64,000 bases of DNA from Diphasiastrum complanatum (Eukaryota; Streptophyta; Lycopodiopsida; Lycopodiales; Lycopodiaceae), in NCBI GenBank assembly GCA_029204225.1, contig CM055109.1, positions 28,764,361-28,828,360 of the forward strand. The letters are read 5' to 3'. A program made the translations under genes and the position numbers. The stretch's first letter is position 1. Each line of letters starts with the position of its first letter. Below, one piece after another: positions 23,441 through 34,399 of this stretch. Under the pieces are notes generated by a model. That model worked only from the letters and a program-made list of their open reading frames with translations. It was not told the origin of the DNA and did not search any database.

Positions 23441-25237
23441 TAAGTAGTATCATGCGCTTATCAACACGATTGTCCATCGTATTTTCTTTGTTATGGCGAT
23501 GGCTATCTTTCGCTGCGGCTTTTCAGACCACCTTGTGTGTGTCTCAGTTGTTCCCAACAGTGCCAAGTACCATTTTGTTATGGATTGGATCAGGTGGAAA
23601 TAAAGCTTTAATCTTAATCTTATGTCCAAACATGTCTGTATAAGTTGTCCTAATCTTGGTTTGAATACTAAGATCTGATGTAGGTTGATTGGTTGAGAAA
23701 AAAATTTGTTAGTAAGATGGTTAGATGGTTGGAAAACTTGTGATGTGGAATTATTCCCTTCAAAGATTTCCCATATGTGTTATTTACTCTTGAGAAATAG
23801 AGTTTTTTGATAGCTTAGTTGCAAGATTCTCAGTGAGTTATGTGAGTAACATATGTGGATTATGGATGAATCTGCTAGTCTATAGACTATGTTTATGTAT
23901 AGAAACATAGTTGGATATGTTGGTTACGTACGTCCTAATTTTGTGGATCTACTATGTGTTTCCTATGTACTGAGTTTATATTGTATACTTAAACTAGTCA
24001 GTGTGCATAGACATATGAATAAGTAATGTTCAGAATAGTTACTTGCAGGTTACTGTCTCTTTATGTGGAAAGGGTAAATTCCTTACATTAGTTATGGTTT
24101 AGAAGATGATCTAAATGTGGTGTTGTTCCGGGATTTAAGAATTTGGCACCTAGACATTTGAGATTTCTAAATCATTGGCAATTGACTTGAGTAATTGGCT
24201 CCTGATTAGAAGCTAATTGCTTGAATAAGCGGTGTGAAGAAAATCACCAGGAACTATTTATTTTGATCTATATTGCTTATAAGACACATGCTTTGTGAGT
24301 CATCATGACTTAACAATAAAAGTTGTGTGCATATAATATAGGAAATTTTTGATATGCAATATTTCTTGAATGAGAAATATATCCCAAGTTATTGATTGTA
24401 TCCCAGTGAGCTCATATAGGATGACAAAGTTTAACTAATATAAAGGATAACCACTAAGTTCAGTTAGAATCCAACAGAACTTTGTAATCTCTAGATGTTG
24501 TTCTAGGTGATTGTATAAAGTTTATGGTGTTAAAAACAGGTATTAAAATGGTCTTTAATTATTTGGTTGCTTTATAATTTGGATAACTCATAAGCTAGTT
24601 AAGAATTTGGTTGGAAGAATATTCTTGGAATCCAATAATTTTCCTTAGGAGAAAAATTTCAAAATGATTCTTATATGTCCTGAGTGGTATGATGCACATA
24701 TACTCCAGTATCTTTTAATGATTATGGTTTTGGAATCCTATAAATTAAGATCGACGGAAAATAAGATTCTAGTTGTTTATGATTGACGAATCATAAATTA
24801 ATACTTAATGGTCATTAGAAGATTATAAGAAAATGTGATGATTCTTAAAATGATGAGTAATTCTCGATCAATTGAACAAATCAAAGATTTAGATCATTTA
24901 TTTGAAAAGCTATATTTGTTTACTCCAGTATTTATTTGAGATTGTGTAAATATCACAGACATTTTCATAAAGGTAATTTGGTTACTTATGAGAAATTTGC
25001 TTACTTTAGTAGGAGGAGAATTTGATCCTTGATGAGTACTCATCCATTGTGGGTTCTAAAGACTATCAATCAAACAAAGTTTGAACACAATGTCACAAAA
25101 CTCTTAAAGATTCGATTAAACAAACATGATTTGAAGCGTGATAAACACTACCTATTTTTTATTTTGCCTTCGCAAGTAAATAATTTAAAGCTCAATTGGA
25201 ATGTGTAAATCGAAAGTCGTTGACTTTGTATTTCTCC
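23441..25237. other. AT-rich intergenic sequence, no gene recognised
   Basis: Apart from a 63-residue ORF at 23452-23643 without known motif, no frame of interest is seen. It lies between the copia LTR and the endonuclease remnant. Confidence 0.5.
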
Positions 25238-25858
25238 TAAATGGCATATGTCTATACTCGATGCACAAATTGGTTCCAATACACATCTTATTGTTCACTC
25301 AATGAATACTCAATCGTTACAAAATCATGTTGTTGATATTTGTGCCGATCCAAACTTAATGTCATCGCATATACTTTGTTCACTAGAAACAAAAAATGCT
25401 CACAAGCACACGTACCTTGCTCCATTGTTTCATACATTGGATGATTACAAATTTGCAGAAACAACTATAACATATGAAAGATCGACAACTCAAAAAACAC
25501 ACAACACACTATATAGAAACTGTAGAAAGTTTATGCACCATATAAAATAACAGTCTACTATGGTGTGTCTGTGTTATAACGTTATATAGAATTTCGCATT
25601 TGAACATGACATTTTTTATTCAAACATCGCATGAAATTCTTTCGAGCACAACATTATATTTTCCCGTCATTATTTTCGATGACTTTAATATCGATATGCT
25701 ACATCAAAACAACTATTCAAATGCACATCAAAAGCATATACAACAATATGATTTTAAATCACAATTTCAAAATGCTACAATTGTATATGGACGTCAATTG
25801 GACTACATTTGGACCAATAATCACAATTTCAAATGTATTCGATGTATTAGATAACGGG
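25238..25858 (+). pseudogene. Endonuclease (EEP/AP-type) remnant of a LINE or EN-bearing Helitron
   Basis: Two frames read LIVHSMNTQSLQNHVVDICA, with DPNLMSSHILCSLET, then PVIIFDDFNIDML and GRQLDYIWTN. These match the order of exonuclease-endonuclease-phosphatase motifs: an N-terminal NxxSL, then an E in a LCSLET-like site, GDFN (here DDFN) and a QLDyIWTN C-terminal box. The middle part is missing or frame-broken. Such domains occur in LINEs and in endonuclease-bearing Helitrons; no reverse transcriptase or helicase is visible here to choose between them. The hairpin at 25847 begins where this frame ends. Confidence 0.55.
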
Positions 25859-25951
25859 CCTAAAGGGCCCGTTATGACAAATTGTAAGGGCGAGTCCGGG
25901 AGGGAGAGCCCTTCAATTTGTCATGACGGGCCCTTCAGGCCCGTTAACTAA
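25847..25951. repeat. Long near-perfect hairpin, arms about 45 nt, loop about 16 nt
   Basis: The left arm (25847-25891) and right arm (25908-25951) are inverted copies differing at about four positions. Each arm contains its own smaller inverted repeat (gggcc...ggccc). The stem is GC-rich in an AT-rich neighbourhood, and the loop is purine-rich. It could be a foldback MITE, a transposon terminal structure or a small-RNA precursor. No flanking target-site duplication is obvious. Confidence 0.85.
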
Positions 25952-26525
25952 CGTTATGGTCAGTTGCTGCCTCTCTCACATTCAATCATGAACCGATATT
26001 CTGTTTATTGAAGAATATTTGGATTTAGCACTTTATTTGTAAAGTCAAGGGGCTTTGTAAGAATATCAGCCACCATGTGTTTGGTTGGAATGAACTCAGG
26101 TAACACAATGCATCCATCATATGGAGCAGTAAATGAACTTCTGGTTTATGCAGAAGCGGTAATCAATCTACGTGGCTTTTTCCTGTGGATATATACTTGA
26201 AGGTGTCACATTCAGTTCTAGACTGAGCTGCATGTGATTGGAAGTTATTGGCGGCTAATTCAAACAACGACTGAATCTCTCTTGGCATCTAGTTTCTGCT
26301 GCAACTCCTGCAACCTCGCATTCAAGAAAGATCTGACAGAGAATTCTCAGCTAAGCGATTAATTGAGGAGTAGTAAGCTCCTCTCTCGCGAAACGCATTC
26401 ACCTTTTACTTTTGAAAAACAGAAACTTATGCCCTTCAAAAATTTGTTACTAAAAATAGTAATGCATATTCTGACATATTAAGCATCCTATTTTCTGTTG
26501 ATAAACGACAGTAGCTGACCATAAC
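25952..26525. mobile_element. MITE-like segment with 18-bp terminal inverted repeats
   Basis: cgttatggtcagttgctg at 25952-25969 matches, inverted, cagtagctgaccataacg ending at 26525 (16 of 18 positions). The interior of about 540 bp has no ORF of note. No target-site duplication could be read. The left end abuts the hairpin. Confidence 0.4.
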
Positions 26526-27374
26526 GATCAACATACTCATACTGGAGTGACCAGTCTCCTATTTATTACATATTGCAACCGTATTAACATGAATTTACAT
26601 TTTGCAATTTCTACGATTACATGTTAAAAGTATTTACTATCATAAAAATACTGCACATTTGATTTTATACTTTTAATCACAATTATATTCACAATTTTCA
26701 TAATCACTTGTTTCATGATATATTATCATGAACAAATATATATTCTTTTCACTAAATTTTGTTTGTTTGTTTTTAAATTAGATATAGACACGCAATTGCT
26801 CAATGAAACAAGTAATACATTATTAAACGAGTTAATTGATATTTCACGAGAAGCTTTTCCTTACACACTGCATTCTGAGAAAATAAGTGTGGGTCTATTC
26901 TTGATGCTCACCCAACAAGTGACACGTCAAACTTTTAGTAGACCATCACAATAATTTACGTCTACCGCAAAAAAGCTAAAAAAAACTATGTTCTACAAAA
27001 TAAATTTGCAAAATTATAACCAATTTTCCATTATTTACAAACCTACTTAAATACGCTCATGGAGGACGAATGGAGCAACCCGCATGTTTTCTTGAAAACC
27101 AATATCAAAAAATATTTGACGATTTTTTATACAAGCATATAAACCCTGCTACGCGTTACAGTCTTCAAAAAATCGAATAGCTTAAAAAAAAATGCAAGTT
27201 TTTTGAGGATAACTCAAAAGAGGTTTCTGGAGAGTGCTCGGAGAAGGGGGAAAAAAATGCTCATGTGGACGAGGCAGGGCCATGTGGCCTCATCCACCTT
27301 TTTTTTTCTTCAAGTCTGTTTTATATTTTTTCCTTCTTCCTTCTTCCTTATGTGAGCTCTCGCCATAGTCATTC
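26526..27374. other. AT-rich intergenic sequence upstream of the HDR repeat array
   Basis: No gene was recognised. A 79-residue plus-strand ORF at 26715-26954 has no known motif. A short imperfect hairpin (gtggacgaggc / gcctcatccac) at about 27274-27298 precedes a T run. Confidence 0.5.
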
Positions 27375-28335
27375 TCTCTCTGTATCTGTCAAATCATAGA
27401 GCAATTTCTGTTCAGGGAATAGATCATAGTAGCTAAAGCTTTGCTGAATTGCATCTGCCATTGTCTTAACAGTTGCCATTCCCACACACTCGCCATCCTC
27501 TGATAGCTTTTTTCTTTTAAGTCATCCAGCTATTGTCTTTATCTGTCAAATCCCAGAGGCATTAATGTTCAGGGAATCATATTTATGCTGAATTGCACCT
27601 GCAATTGTCTTGGCAGTTGCCATTTGCCATCCACAGATAGCTTTTTTCTTTTAAGTCATCAAGCTATTGTCTTTATCTGTCAAATCCCAGAGGCATTAAT
27701 GTTCAGGGAATCATATTTATGCTGAATTGCACCTGCAATTGTCTTGGCAGTTGCCATTTGCCATCCTCTGATAGCTTTTTTCTTTTAAGTCATCAAGCTA
27801 TTGACACATCCTCTGATAGCTTTTTTCTTTTAAGTCAGCAAGCCATTGTCTATATCAAAACCCCAGAACCATTCATGTTCAGGGAATGACAGTTCAAGCT
27901 TAGCTTTGCTAAATTGCACCTGCCATTGTCTTAGCATTTGTCATTCCCACACACTTCAAATCATCTCAGCTCTCGCCATAGAGTTTCTTCTTATAAGCCA
28001 GCAAGCCATTCTCTGTAAGAGTCTGTATTTTGAGCCGTTTATGTTCTGGGATTAATAGCTAAAGCTTCGCTAAATTGCACCTGCCATTGTCTTAACAGTT
28101 GCCACTCCCACACACTTGTCACTTCCCATCCTCTGAGCTCTCGCCATAGCTTTCTTCTTATAAGCCAGCAAGCCATTATCTATATCTGTAAAACCCCAGT
28201 GCCATTTATTTTCAGGGAATAATAGCTAAAGCTTAGCTTTGCTGGATTGCACCTGCCATCGTCTTAAGAGTTGTCAATCCCACACACTGCCCACCTCTGA
28301 GCTCTCGCCGTAGGTTTCCTCTTACCTAGCTATCC
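27375..28335 (+). repeat. Six-copy tandem array in the HDR promoter or 5' leader
   Basis: Units of about 133-179 bp start near 27375, 27533, 27666, 27845, 28007 and 28174. Each carries tctgtcaaa-cccagag, a ttcagggaat block, gcaccTgccattgtctta, ttgccatt-cc-cacac, and a final tataagccagcaagccatt or ttttaagtcatcaagctatt. Units 2 and 3 are identical over more than 100 bp, a sign of recent duplication. A 45-bp subunit is duplicated again at about 27790-27845. The array ends about 100 bp before the HDR start codon, so it is likely to lie in the core promoter or be transcribed. Confidence 0.85.
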
Positions 28336-28435
28336 ATTGACTACATCTAACCTTGCTAGGGTTTTGCAGGATAACCCTAAACAGTTGAAATTTCCTCGGA
28401 TTTATTGCTCGTTTGAGGATTTGAGTGCAGGATTG

Positions 28436-31400
28436 ATGGCGAGCTGCGCTGCCATGGCCGGCAGTATGCTATCATCCATTTGTGTGAGTCAAATTGGTAG
28501 CAGGAAGGGCTCAGCAGAGCTTTTCCTCAGATCTGGAAGAGGAAGATGTTCTGTGGGGAATGTTCGTCCGCTGGTAGTGGGATGTGGTAGCGCTTCCACT
28601 GCCACTGAGTCATCCGCGGAGTCGGAGCATTTCGACTCTAAGAATTTTCGAAGGAATCTGACAAGAAGCGACAATTACAACCGAAGCGGTTTCGGATATA
28701 AAAAGGAAACTCTAGAAGCCATGGCTAAGGAATACACAAGTAAGTACTAAGCTTAATTTCTGTCTAAGGCATTTTGTGCTCGCATACTATTGTAGGCGAG
28801 AGAGACAGGCCGGCAAAGGCAAGAATGAATAGGTGAAGGAAGGAGTTCTCAGAACTCAACATTTATAACATCAAATTCTAAGCTGAAACAAACTATTTTG
28901 TAAAAATCAGAAATTTTCAAATGACTATTGAGGTGAGGATCTCATGTCTTCTTACTTCATATCGTCTATTTTGTGGCGTACCAAAAGTTAAAAAGAAGCA
29001 CCAGCAAATGCCAAATGTTATCAGGTAAAGATCATGTCTAATCTTAGTGAACCGTATATTTGTGGGTTACATGGTTATAAGCTCAAATTTTGAACTAAAA
29101 CAAGCTAATCTGAAGAAAATAAGCAACTGCAAGTATTCTACGTAGAGATTGTATGTATTTTTACTAGATTGTATATTTTGTGGCATACCAATACATCAAA
29201 TTTTGGCATTCTTCAAATACTCGTAACATTGCTTTCTCTGATGTATACAAGAACTGTTGACTGCTGATATTACGTTGGATGAAGCAGGTGACATTGTGAA
29301 GACTTTGAGGGAAAACAACTTCGAATATACATGGGGGGATGTGACCGTGAAGCTAGCAGATTCATATGGCTTCTGTTGGGGAGTAGAGCGTGCTGTGCAG
29401 ATTGCTTATGAAGCTAGGAAGCAGTTTCCCGATGAAAAAATTTGGATCACCAATGAAATTATACACAACCCATCTGTAAATCAGGTATATTTTTCTTTCA
29501 CGTGACCAAAGGCAATCGGAAAATGGATACCCAACTGTCATCCATTTTTTCCCAGCTGCCATACTTGGCCCTATTGTTATATAGTTTTTTTGTTGTAAAA
29601 GCAGCTGAATTTTGTGTAAAGCATGCAACAATTTGGCCTAACTGGGTTCCTTTATGTGCGAGCAGAGGATAGACGAAATGGGTGTGACATTTATCCCAGT
29701 GGAGACAAAAGGAAAGAATTTTGAGGTCGTTGAGAAAGGAGATGTAGTAATCTTGCCAGCATTTGGAGCCTCTGTTCAAGAAATGCAGATTCTTGATGAG
29801 AAAAAAGTTCAAATTGTTGACACCACGTGTCCTTGGGTGTCTAAGGTAAAATCCTACATTCGATTCCAATTCGAGAATGTCTTACAACTATGCTAAAACC
29901 AAATCCCATGACAGACTAGCAAACTTGCATGTATATCGGTTCTAGCATCTTTGTTGGTTAATTTCTGCACAGCATTCTTGTCCAAGGACAGTATTTGCTG
30001 TTGTAATATTCAGCTCTGAATTTTTTCAGATATAATCTGTCAAGTTGTGCAAATCAAGACTTCTTGAATTTTTGTCCTTTTGCCAAGCATTGGGATTTAT
30101 CTTTTCATATCTTGATCTTTCTAACATACAATACTGCCAATGCATGTTTCCTCAGCCTTAAATACAGTTTCGTATTAGTATGAAAGTACACTATGTTCCG
30201 GTCAATGTGAACATAGTTTCATTCAGCTTGAGAATCGTCAATCTTAAAGCATTTCAAGATTTTGTTTGTGCAAAATATTTAGCTGGATAAAAGTTTACTA
30301 AAATCAGGAACAATATGCATCATAAATTTGCATTAAGATGCTCAAGATTTAGCTGTCACACTTCCTGGCATCAAAAGGTTCAGACCTTGTCCTAGAATAT
30401 TGCATTTGCAAAACTGCCTGGAATTTATGACTAGAATTTAGATTGGATTTGAAAAAGTGGGAATAGTTTTGGTGATTATGGATCTGAAATCAATCCAAAG
30501 AAAGATCTGTGGTAGCCACAGTTCTGCATTCTAACCATCAAGAGTGCTCTAGTTTCTTAACAATGCTTGCTTATAGAGAAGTCGGGTTTTTTAATTTTAG
30601 GAAATGGTAGGTTTTGCTATCCTTTTGAGATTTTTGATTCTCCAAGCACATTATAGGAGTGTTTCTGTTTTATGTCACAAATGAAGGGTGGTATCGTACC
30701 TTTTTCTTGTTCTATATAGGTGTGGAACACTGTAGAGAAGCACAAAAAGGCAACTTACACATCTGTGATTCATGGAAAGTATTCTCATGAAGAAACAGTG
30801 GCAACAGCATCTTTTGCCGGCACATATGTCATTGTAAAGAACATGAAAGAGGTAGTTTGATCTTACTTTTATTGAGAAATTTTTTTTGATATCGACTCAT
30901 GGGCAGTGGTAACCTGACCAAGATTGTTGTCAAGATGACAGTAGATTCTCTACATATTTATGTTTTCTAGTATCTTGGTTTCTGAAGTTTTGTTGTTGGA
31001 TCAATTAACAGGCTAACTACGTGTGTGATTACATTCTTGGAGGCCAGCTCGACGGTTCAAGTGGCACAAAGGAGGAGTTCCTTGAAGTAGGTAGACTTGA
31101 TTATTTCTGTCATAAAAGGATCGGTCATTGTTTTGAAACTTTTCCTTGTAAATTTATAGTTTCTCTAATGGTGATTCTTTTCGAACAGATTCGTCCAACA
31201 GATTGGTCCAATTCAAACCAGTTACGATATCCAAAGTTTTGTTGATTTTTTTCTTCACATGTATGTTTTTTCTAAGCACATTACCTAATGACATAAGTGT
31301 CTTTTCAAATGAGATTTGTGAATTTGGATCTATTCCAATCTCACAAAACTAATGCTGATGTCAATTACTAACCCTAATCCATTATCCCCAGCCATGATAG

Positions 31401-32702
31401 TATTCGAATTGGCAGGGACTGATTCTGAACTGCCAGGAAACACTACTTGTCAAATACTGAAGGTAGATTACTGCTGGTAGAAGTTCATTTCTTTCCATTC
31501 AAGTTCGCTGACCATATAAAATTCCTCTTCACAGAAATTTAAATTTGCTACTTCTAAAGGCTTTGACCCTGATAAAGACCTAGTCAAAGTGGGAATTGCA
31601 AATCAAACAACAATGTTGAAAGGCGAGACGGAGGCTATTGGTAATATGCCCAAGGCTTTCAACTTCGTGTTTTGACACACTCTCCTTTATGTTGTCAAAC
31701 ATTATTTGCAGTTTATATTTTGAAATCACCTGCTGTTATCTGTAATCTTGTGTTGTGATGCTACTTTAGGGAAGCTCCTTGAGAAAACGATGATGCAAAA
31801 GTATGGGGTTGAGAATGTAAATGAACACTTTATGAGCTTCAATACTATCTGTGATGCAACGCAGGTGTCCTTATTTCTGTGTTCTGAGACAAGTTCTGCT
31901 TTCATTCCAGAAATAAGTTTTGAACCTCCGTTGAACATCATATGGAGTTTGACCTATACTTACTCCTGATAAGCACAATCTTTTTGGTATTTCAGGAAAG
32001 GCAAGATGCAATGAATAAACTTGTGGAAGAAAAATTGGATCTGATTCTTGTAATTGGGGGCTGGAATTCAAGCAACACATCTCATTTGCAAGAAATAGCA
32101 GAAATCAGTGGCATTCCTGCATATTGGATCGACTCCGAGAAGCGTATAGGCCCCGGCAACAAGATTGCTTTTAAGTTGAATGTATATTCATTACACCTGG
32201 AGTTACAATTCTATAATCGAGTATCTAATTCAGTAGGCCTTGTTGCCAACTTTCAACCCAGTATCTTAGAAGAATTTAAAAAGTATTTATGCACTTTAAA
32301 GAAGATTTTTTTGGGTTAATAGAACCTGTATATTTTTCAATGCTGCAGCACGGTGAGTTAGTGGAGAAGGAAAATTGGCTACCAAAGGGGCCCATAAGGA
32401 TCGGTGTTACCTCAGGCGCATCAACTCCTGATAAGGTAGGTAATTCAAAGTTTTGGGTCTTTTAGGTACATTCCATTCAGTCAGTATGGAATGGAACGAA
32501 TCTAATAGCATTTCCCAAGAAAGAAATTATCTGTAAATTTTTTTAAAAAAGCTTATGTTTGATACAATGCTTGGAATGAGATTATTCCATACCGCAGCTT
32601 TTTATTCAAGTACTTGAATTGGTTATTCTCTTGCAGGTTGTAGAGGATGTGCTAAATACCGTTTTCCAGCTGAAGCACGAAGAGGCCCTTGTAGTTGCTT
32701 AG
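28436..32702 (+). CDS. HDR: 4-hydroxy-3-methylbut-2-enyl diphosphate reductase, chloroplastic (HDR/IspH)
   Basis: Terminal enzyme of the plastid MEP pathway, reducing HMBPP to IPP and DMAPP with a [4Fe-4S] cluster. Ten exons with GT-AG introns and matching phases: 28436-28739, 29252-29484, 29666-29845, 30720-30851, 31012-31086, 31535-31640, 31770-31864, 31996-32181, 32349-32435 and 32637-32702, giving 487 residues, normal for plants. Residues 1 to about 60 are a Ser/Ala/Gly-rich transit peptide. The conserved plant extension ([13 protein letters not shown]) follows. The three cluster cysteines are present: Cys143 ([10 protein letters not shown]), Cys234 (DTTCPWV) and Cys371 (NTICDATQ). Active-site-type motifs [29 protein letters not shown] and TSGASTPD are intact, and it ends LVVA. 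The start is the first in-frame ATG. It looks functional, and a tandem array sits just upstream. Confidence 0.96.
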
Positions 32703-34060
32703 AGAATGTTGGAGTAAAGATTGAGGAATAGTATAATACTACAAACAAGATAATTCTGAACGCACATAAGGGTGACACTAGTATATCTTGGCTGTGTACA
32801 CCACTAGAACTGGAGCTTCACAAGGAACAGTAAATATTCTATAGCTATAGCAGTGTACATATTTTTTTGTTTCTAACCTAGAAAGGTGGGATGTATATAT
32901 TTGTAATTTTGACCCAACTAGAAGATTTATGAGAAGAATCTTCTAGAAACAATTGCAGCATTTTTCCCGGGAATTTGTGGAGAATGTTATTTTTTTTCCC
33001 TTCTACAATAGTTTCTTGTGTTGAGCCTTTTCGGATAATTGCTTTTGTCATTTGATAGTATACTTTTGGGTCTGACTCGTTTTCTAACCTCAAGGTGGTG
33101 AAAGGTGTGCAAGAATCGACCACGTAATGCCAATTTTGAGGTTTTCTTTTTCTTGATGAACCTTACAGAAGGAAAGTTTGTCGAAGCTCCAAAATATTAG
33201 TTGATAGCGTGCCAAGTAACGTATGCCCGAGTTATGGAAGAAAACCGAAAATATGACGTTGTCTTTATATGTGCTATAGGCCTCATAATAAATTTGGAGA
33301 ACTGCTATTGGATTGTATTGCCAAAGTGCTTGGCAGTGTAAACTAGTTAGTGTTCTCGTCTATATGCATTGTATGAATTCGAAATGCTATGGTGATAGCC
33401 TTTTGTTGTAATATTGCAACTGGGAACTTAATTGAGTAGCATCAGTGCATACAATATCTACACTGTACATCAAGGTGCAACCACGATATGGAGCACAAAG
33501 CTTCCAAATTTTAGAGACCATGGGCTTCAAGGTGTCCCTTGCCACATGAACATGCTTATCAGGAACACTCTTATGCAATATTGTTGGAGGAGATGATATC
33601 AAGCCTCGCATGGCTTCAACTGTTTTGGAAGCGCGAAAAAGCTAAGTTCGAAGTTCACATTTTTTGAACAATTGCTTATATTGTAATAGTGTGACAAAGG
33701 CCCCCTCAATATATCGAGTTGGATAAGAGCTGCTATTGTGTCCAGCTTGCTACAAGCTCGAGTCTAGCTGCTATAGATTAGGGATATCTCCAAGTCTTGT
33801 GCTTCAAACTTGGCTTGGCCCTCTTGTGGATGTACAATGGGCATAAAAATTATTTTAGTGCAAAGTTACTAATGGTGCAACGAAACAAAACATGGAAATA
33901 TATTTGAATGAGAGAATTGAGAGAGTAACTCTCAATTTTGACAACTAGCATTTTGGAGGATTATTTTATAGATGAAATTCCCCATGACAATGAATACATA
34001 CCTCAAATTGTGACCATTGGTACTTGGGCAACTCAATTCTCAAAATACTTTTCTTTTTGT
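32703..34060. other. 3' flank of HDR, no further gene
   Basis: The segment contains the HDR 3' UTR and intergenic sequence. Short minus-strand ORFs at 32878-33123 and 33387-33611 show no known motif. Confidence 0.5.
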
Positions 34061-34064
34061 GTTT

Positions 34065-34260
34065 TAGTATAAATCATACACTACCATGTGGGCATTTCTA
34101 TGGGCATATAGACATCATTATCATGTTGAGAGAGTTGACAACAATCGATGTGAAAAATTGTCAACTAGTTTCGTTGGTTTATTGGCATTTTTGGAGGCCA
34201 ACTTGAAATCTCAACTTAGAGATAATTTCATATTTGTCAATAAGGGCCTGAATAGTGGAT
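34065..34260 (+). pseudogene. Isolated CACTA transposase exon fragment
   Basis: The DNA around 34065-34150 is closely similar to 50030-50110 within the CACTA element: both read catacact-ccatgtgggcat and then gttgagagagttgacaaca or its near match, encoding WAYGHHYRVERVDN-type residues. Here the frame runs WAYRHHYHVERVDN and then diverges. It is a stray piece of the same transposon family 16 kb away. Confidence 0.6.
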
Positions 34261-34399
34261 TTACTATTTTTCGCAAGTAGGTAAGTGAATGAGGTCATAT
34301 ATTCTAATTGGCTAATATAGGTACATTGCATCTAGTCACTAAAAACTAGGTTTTTGGTGAGGTATCTAGAAGTTTCCACTTTAGGTCAAGTTTGGTACA

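Noticed and set aside
23452-23643. 63-residue frame with a hydrophobic N-terminus
   Set aside because: Looks like a signal-peptide-bearing ORF but sits next to a decayed LTR and has no motif or splice context.
27274-27298. Short imperfect hairpin before a T run, resembling a terminator
   Set aside because: Rho-independent terminators do not apply to plant nuclear genes, and arms of 11 bp are expected by chance in 64 kb.
28337-28435. In-frame upstream extension of HDR from a non-ATG codon
   Set aside because: The first in-frame ATG is at 28436, and the extension has no transit-peptide benefit or conservation that I can recognise.
29362-29869. Minus-strand frames of 89-123 residues inside HDR
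   Set aside because: They lie antisense across HDR exons 2-3 and the intron between them and show no motif.
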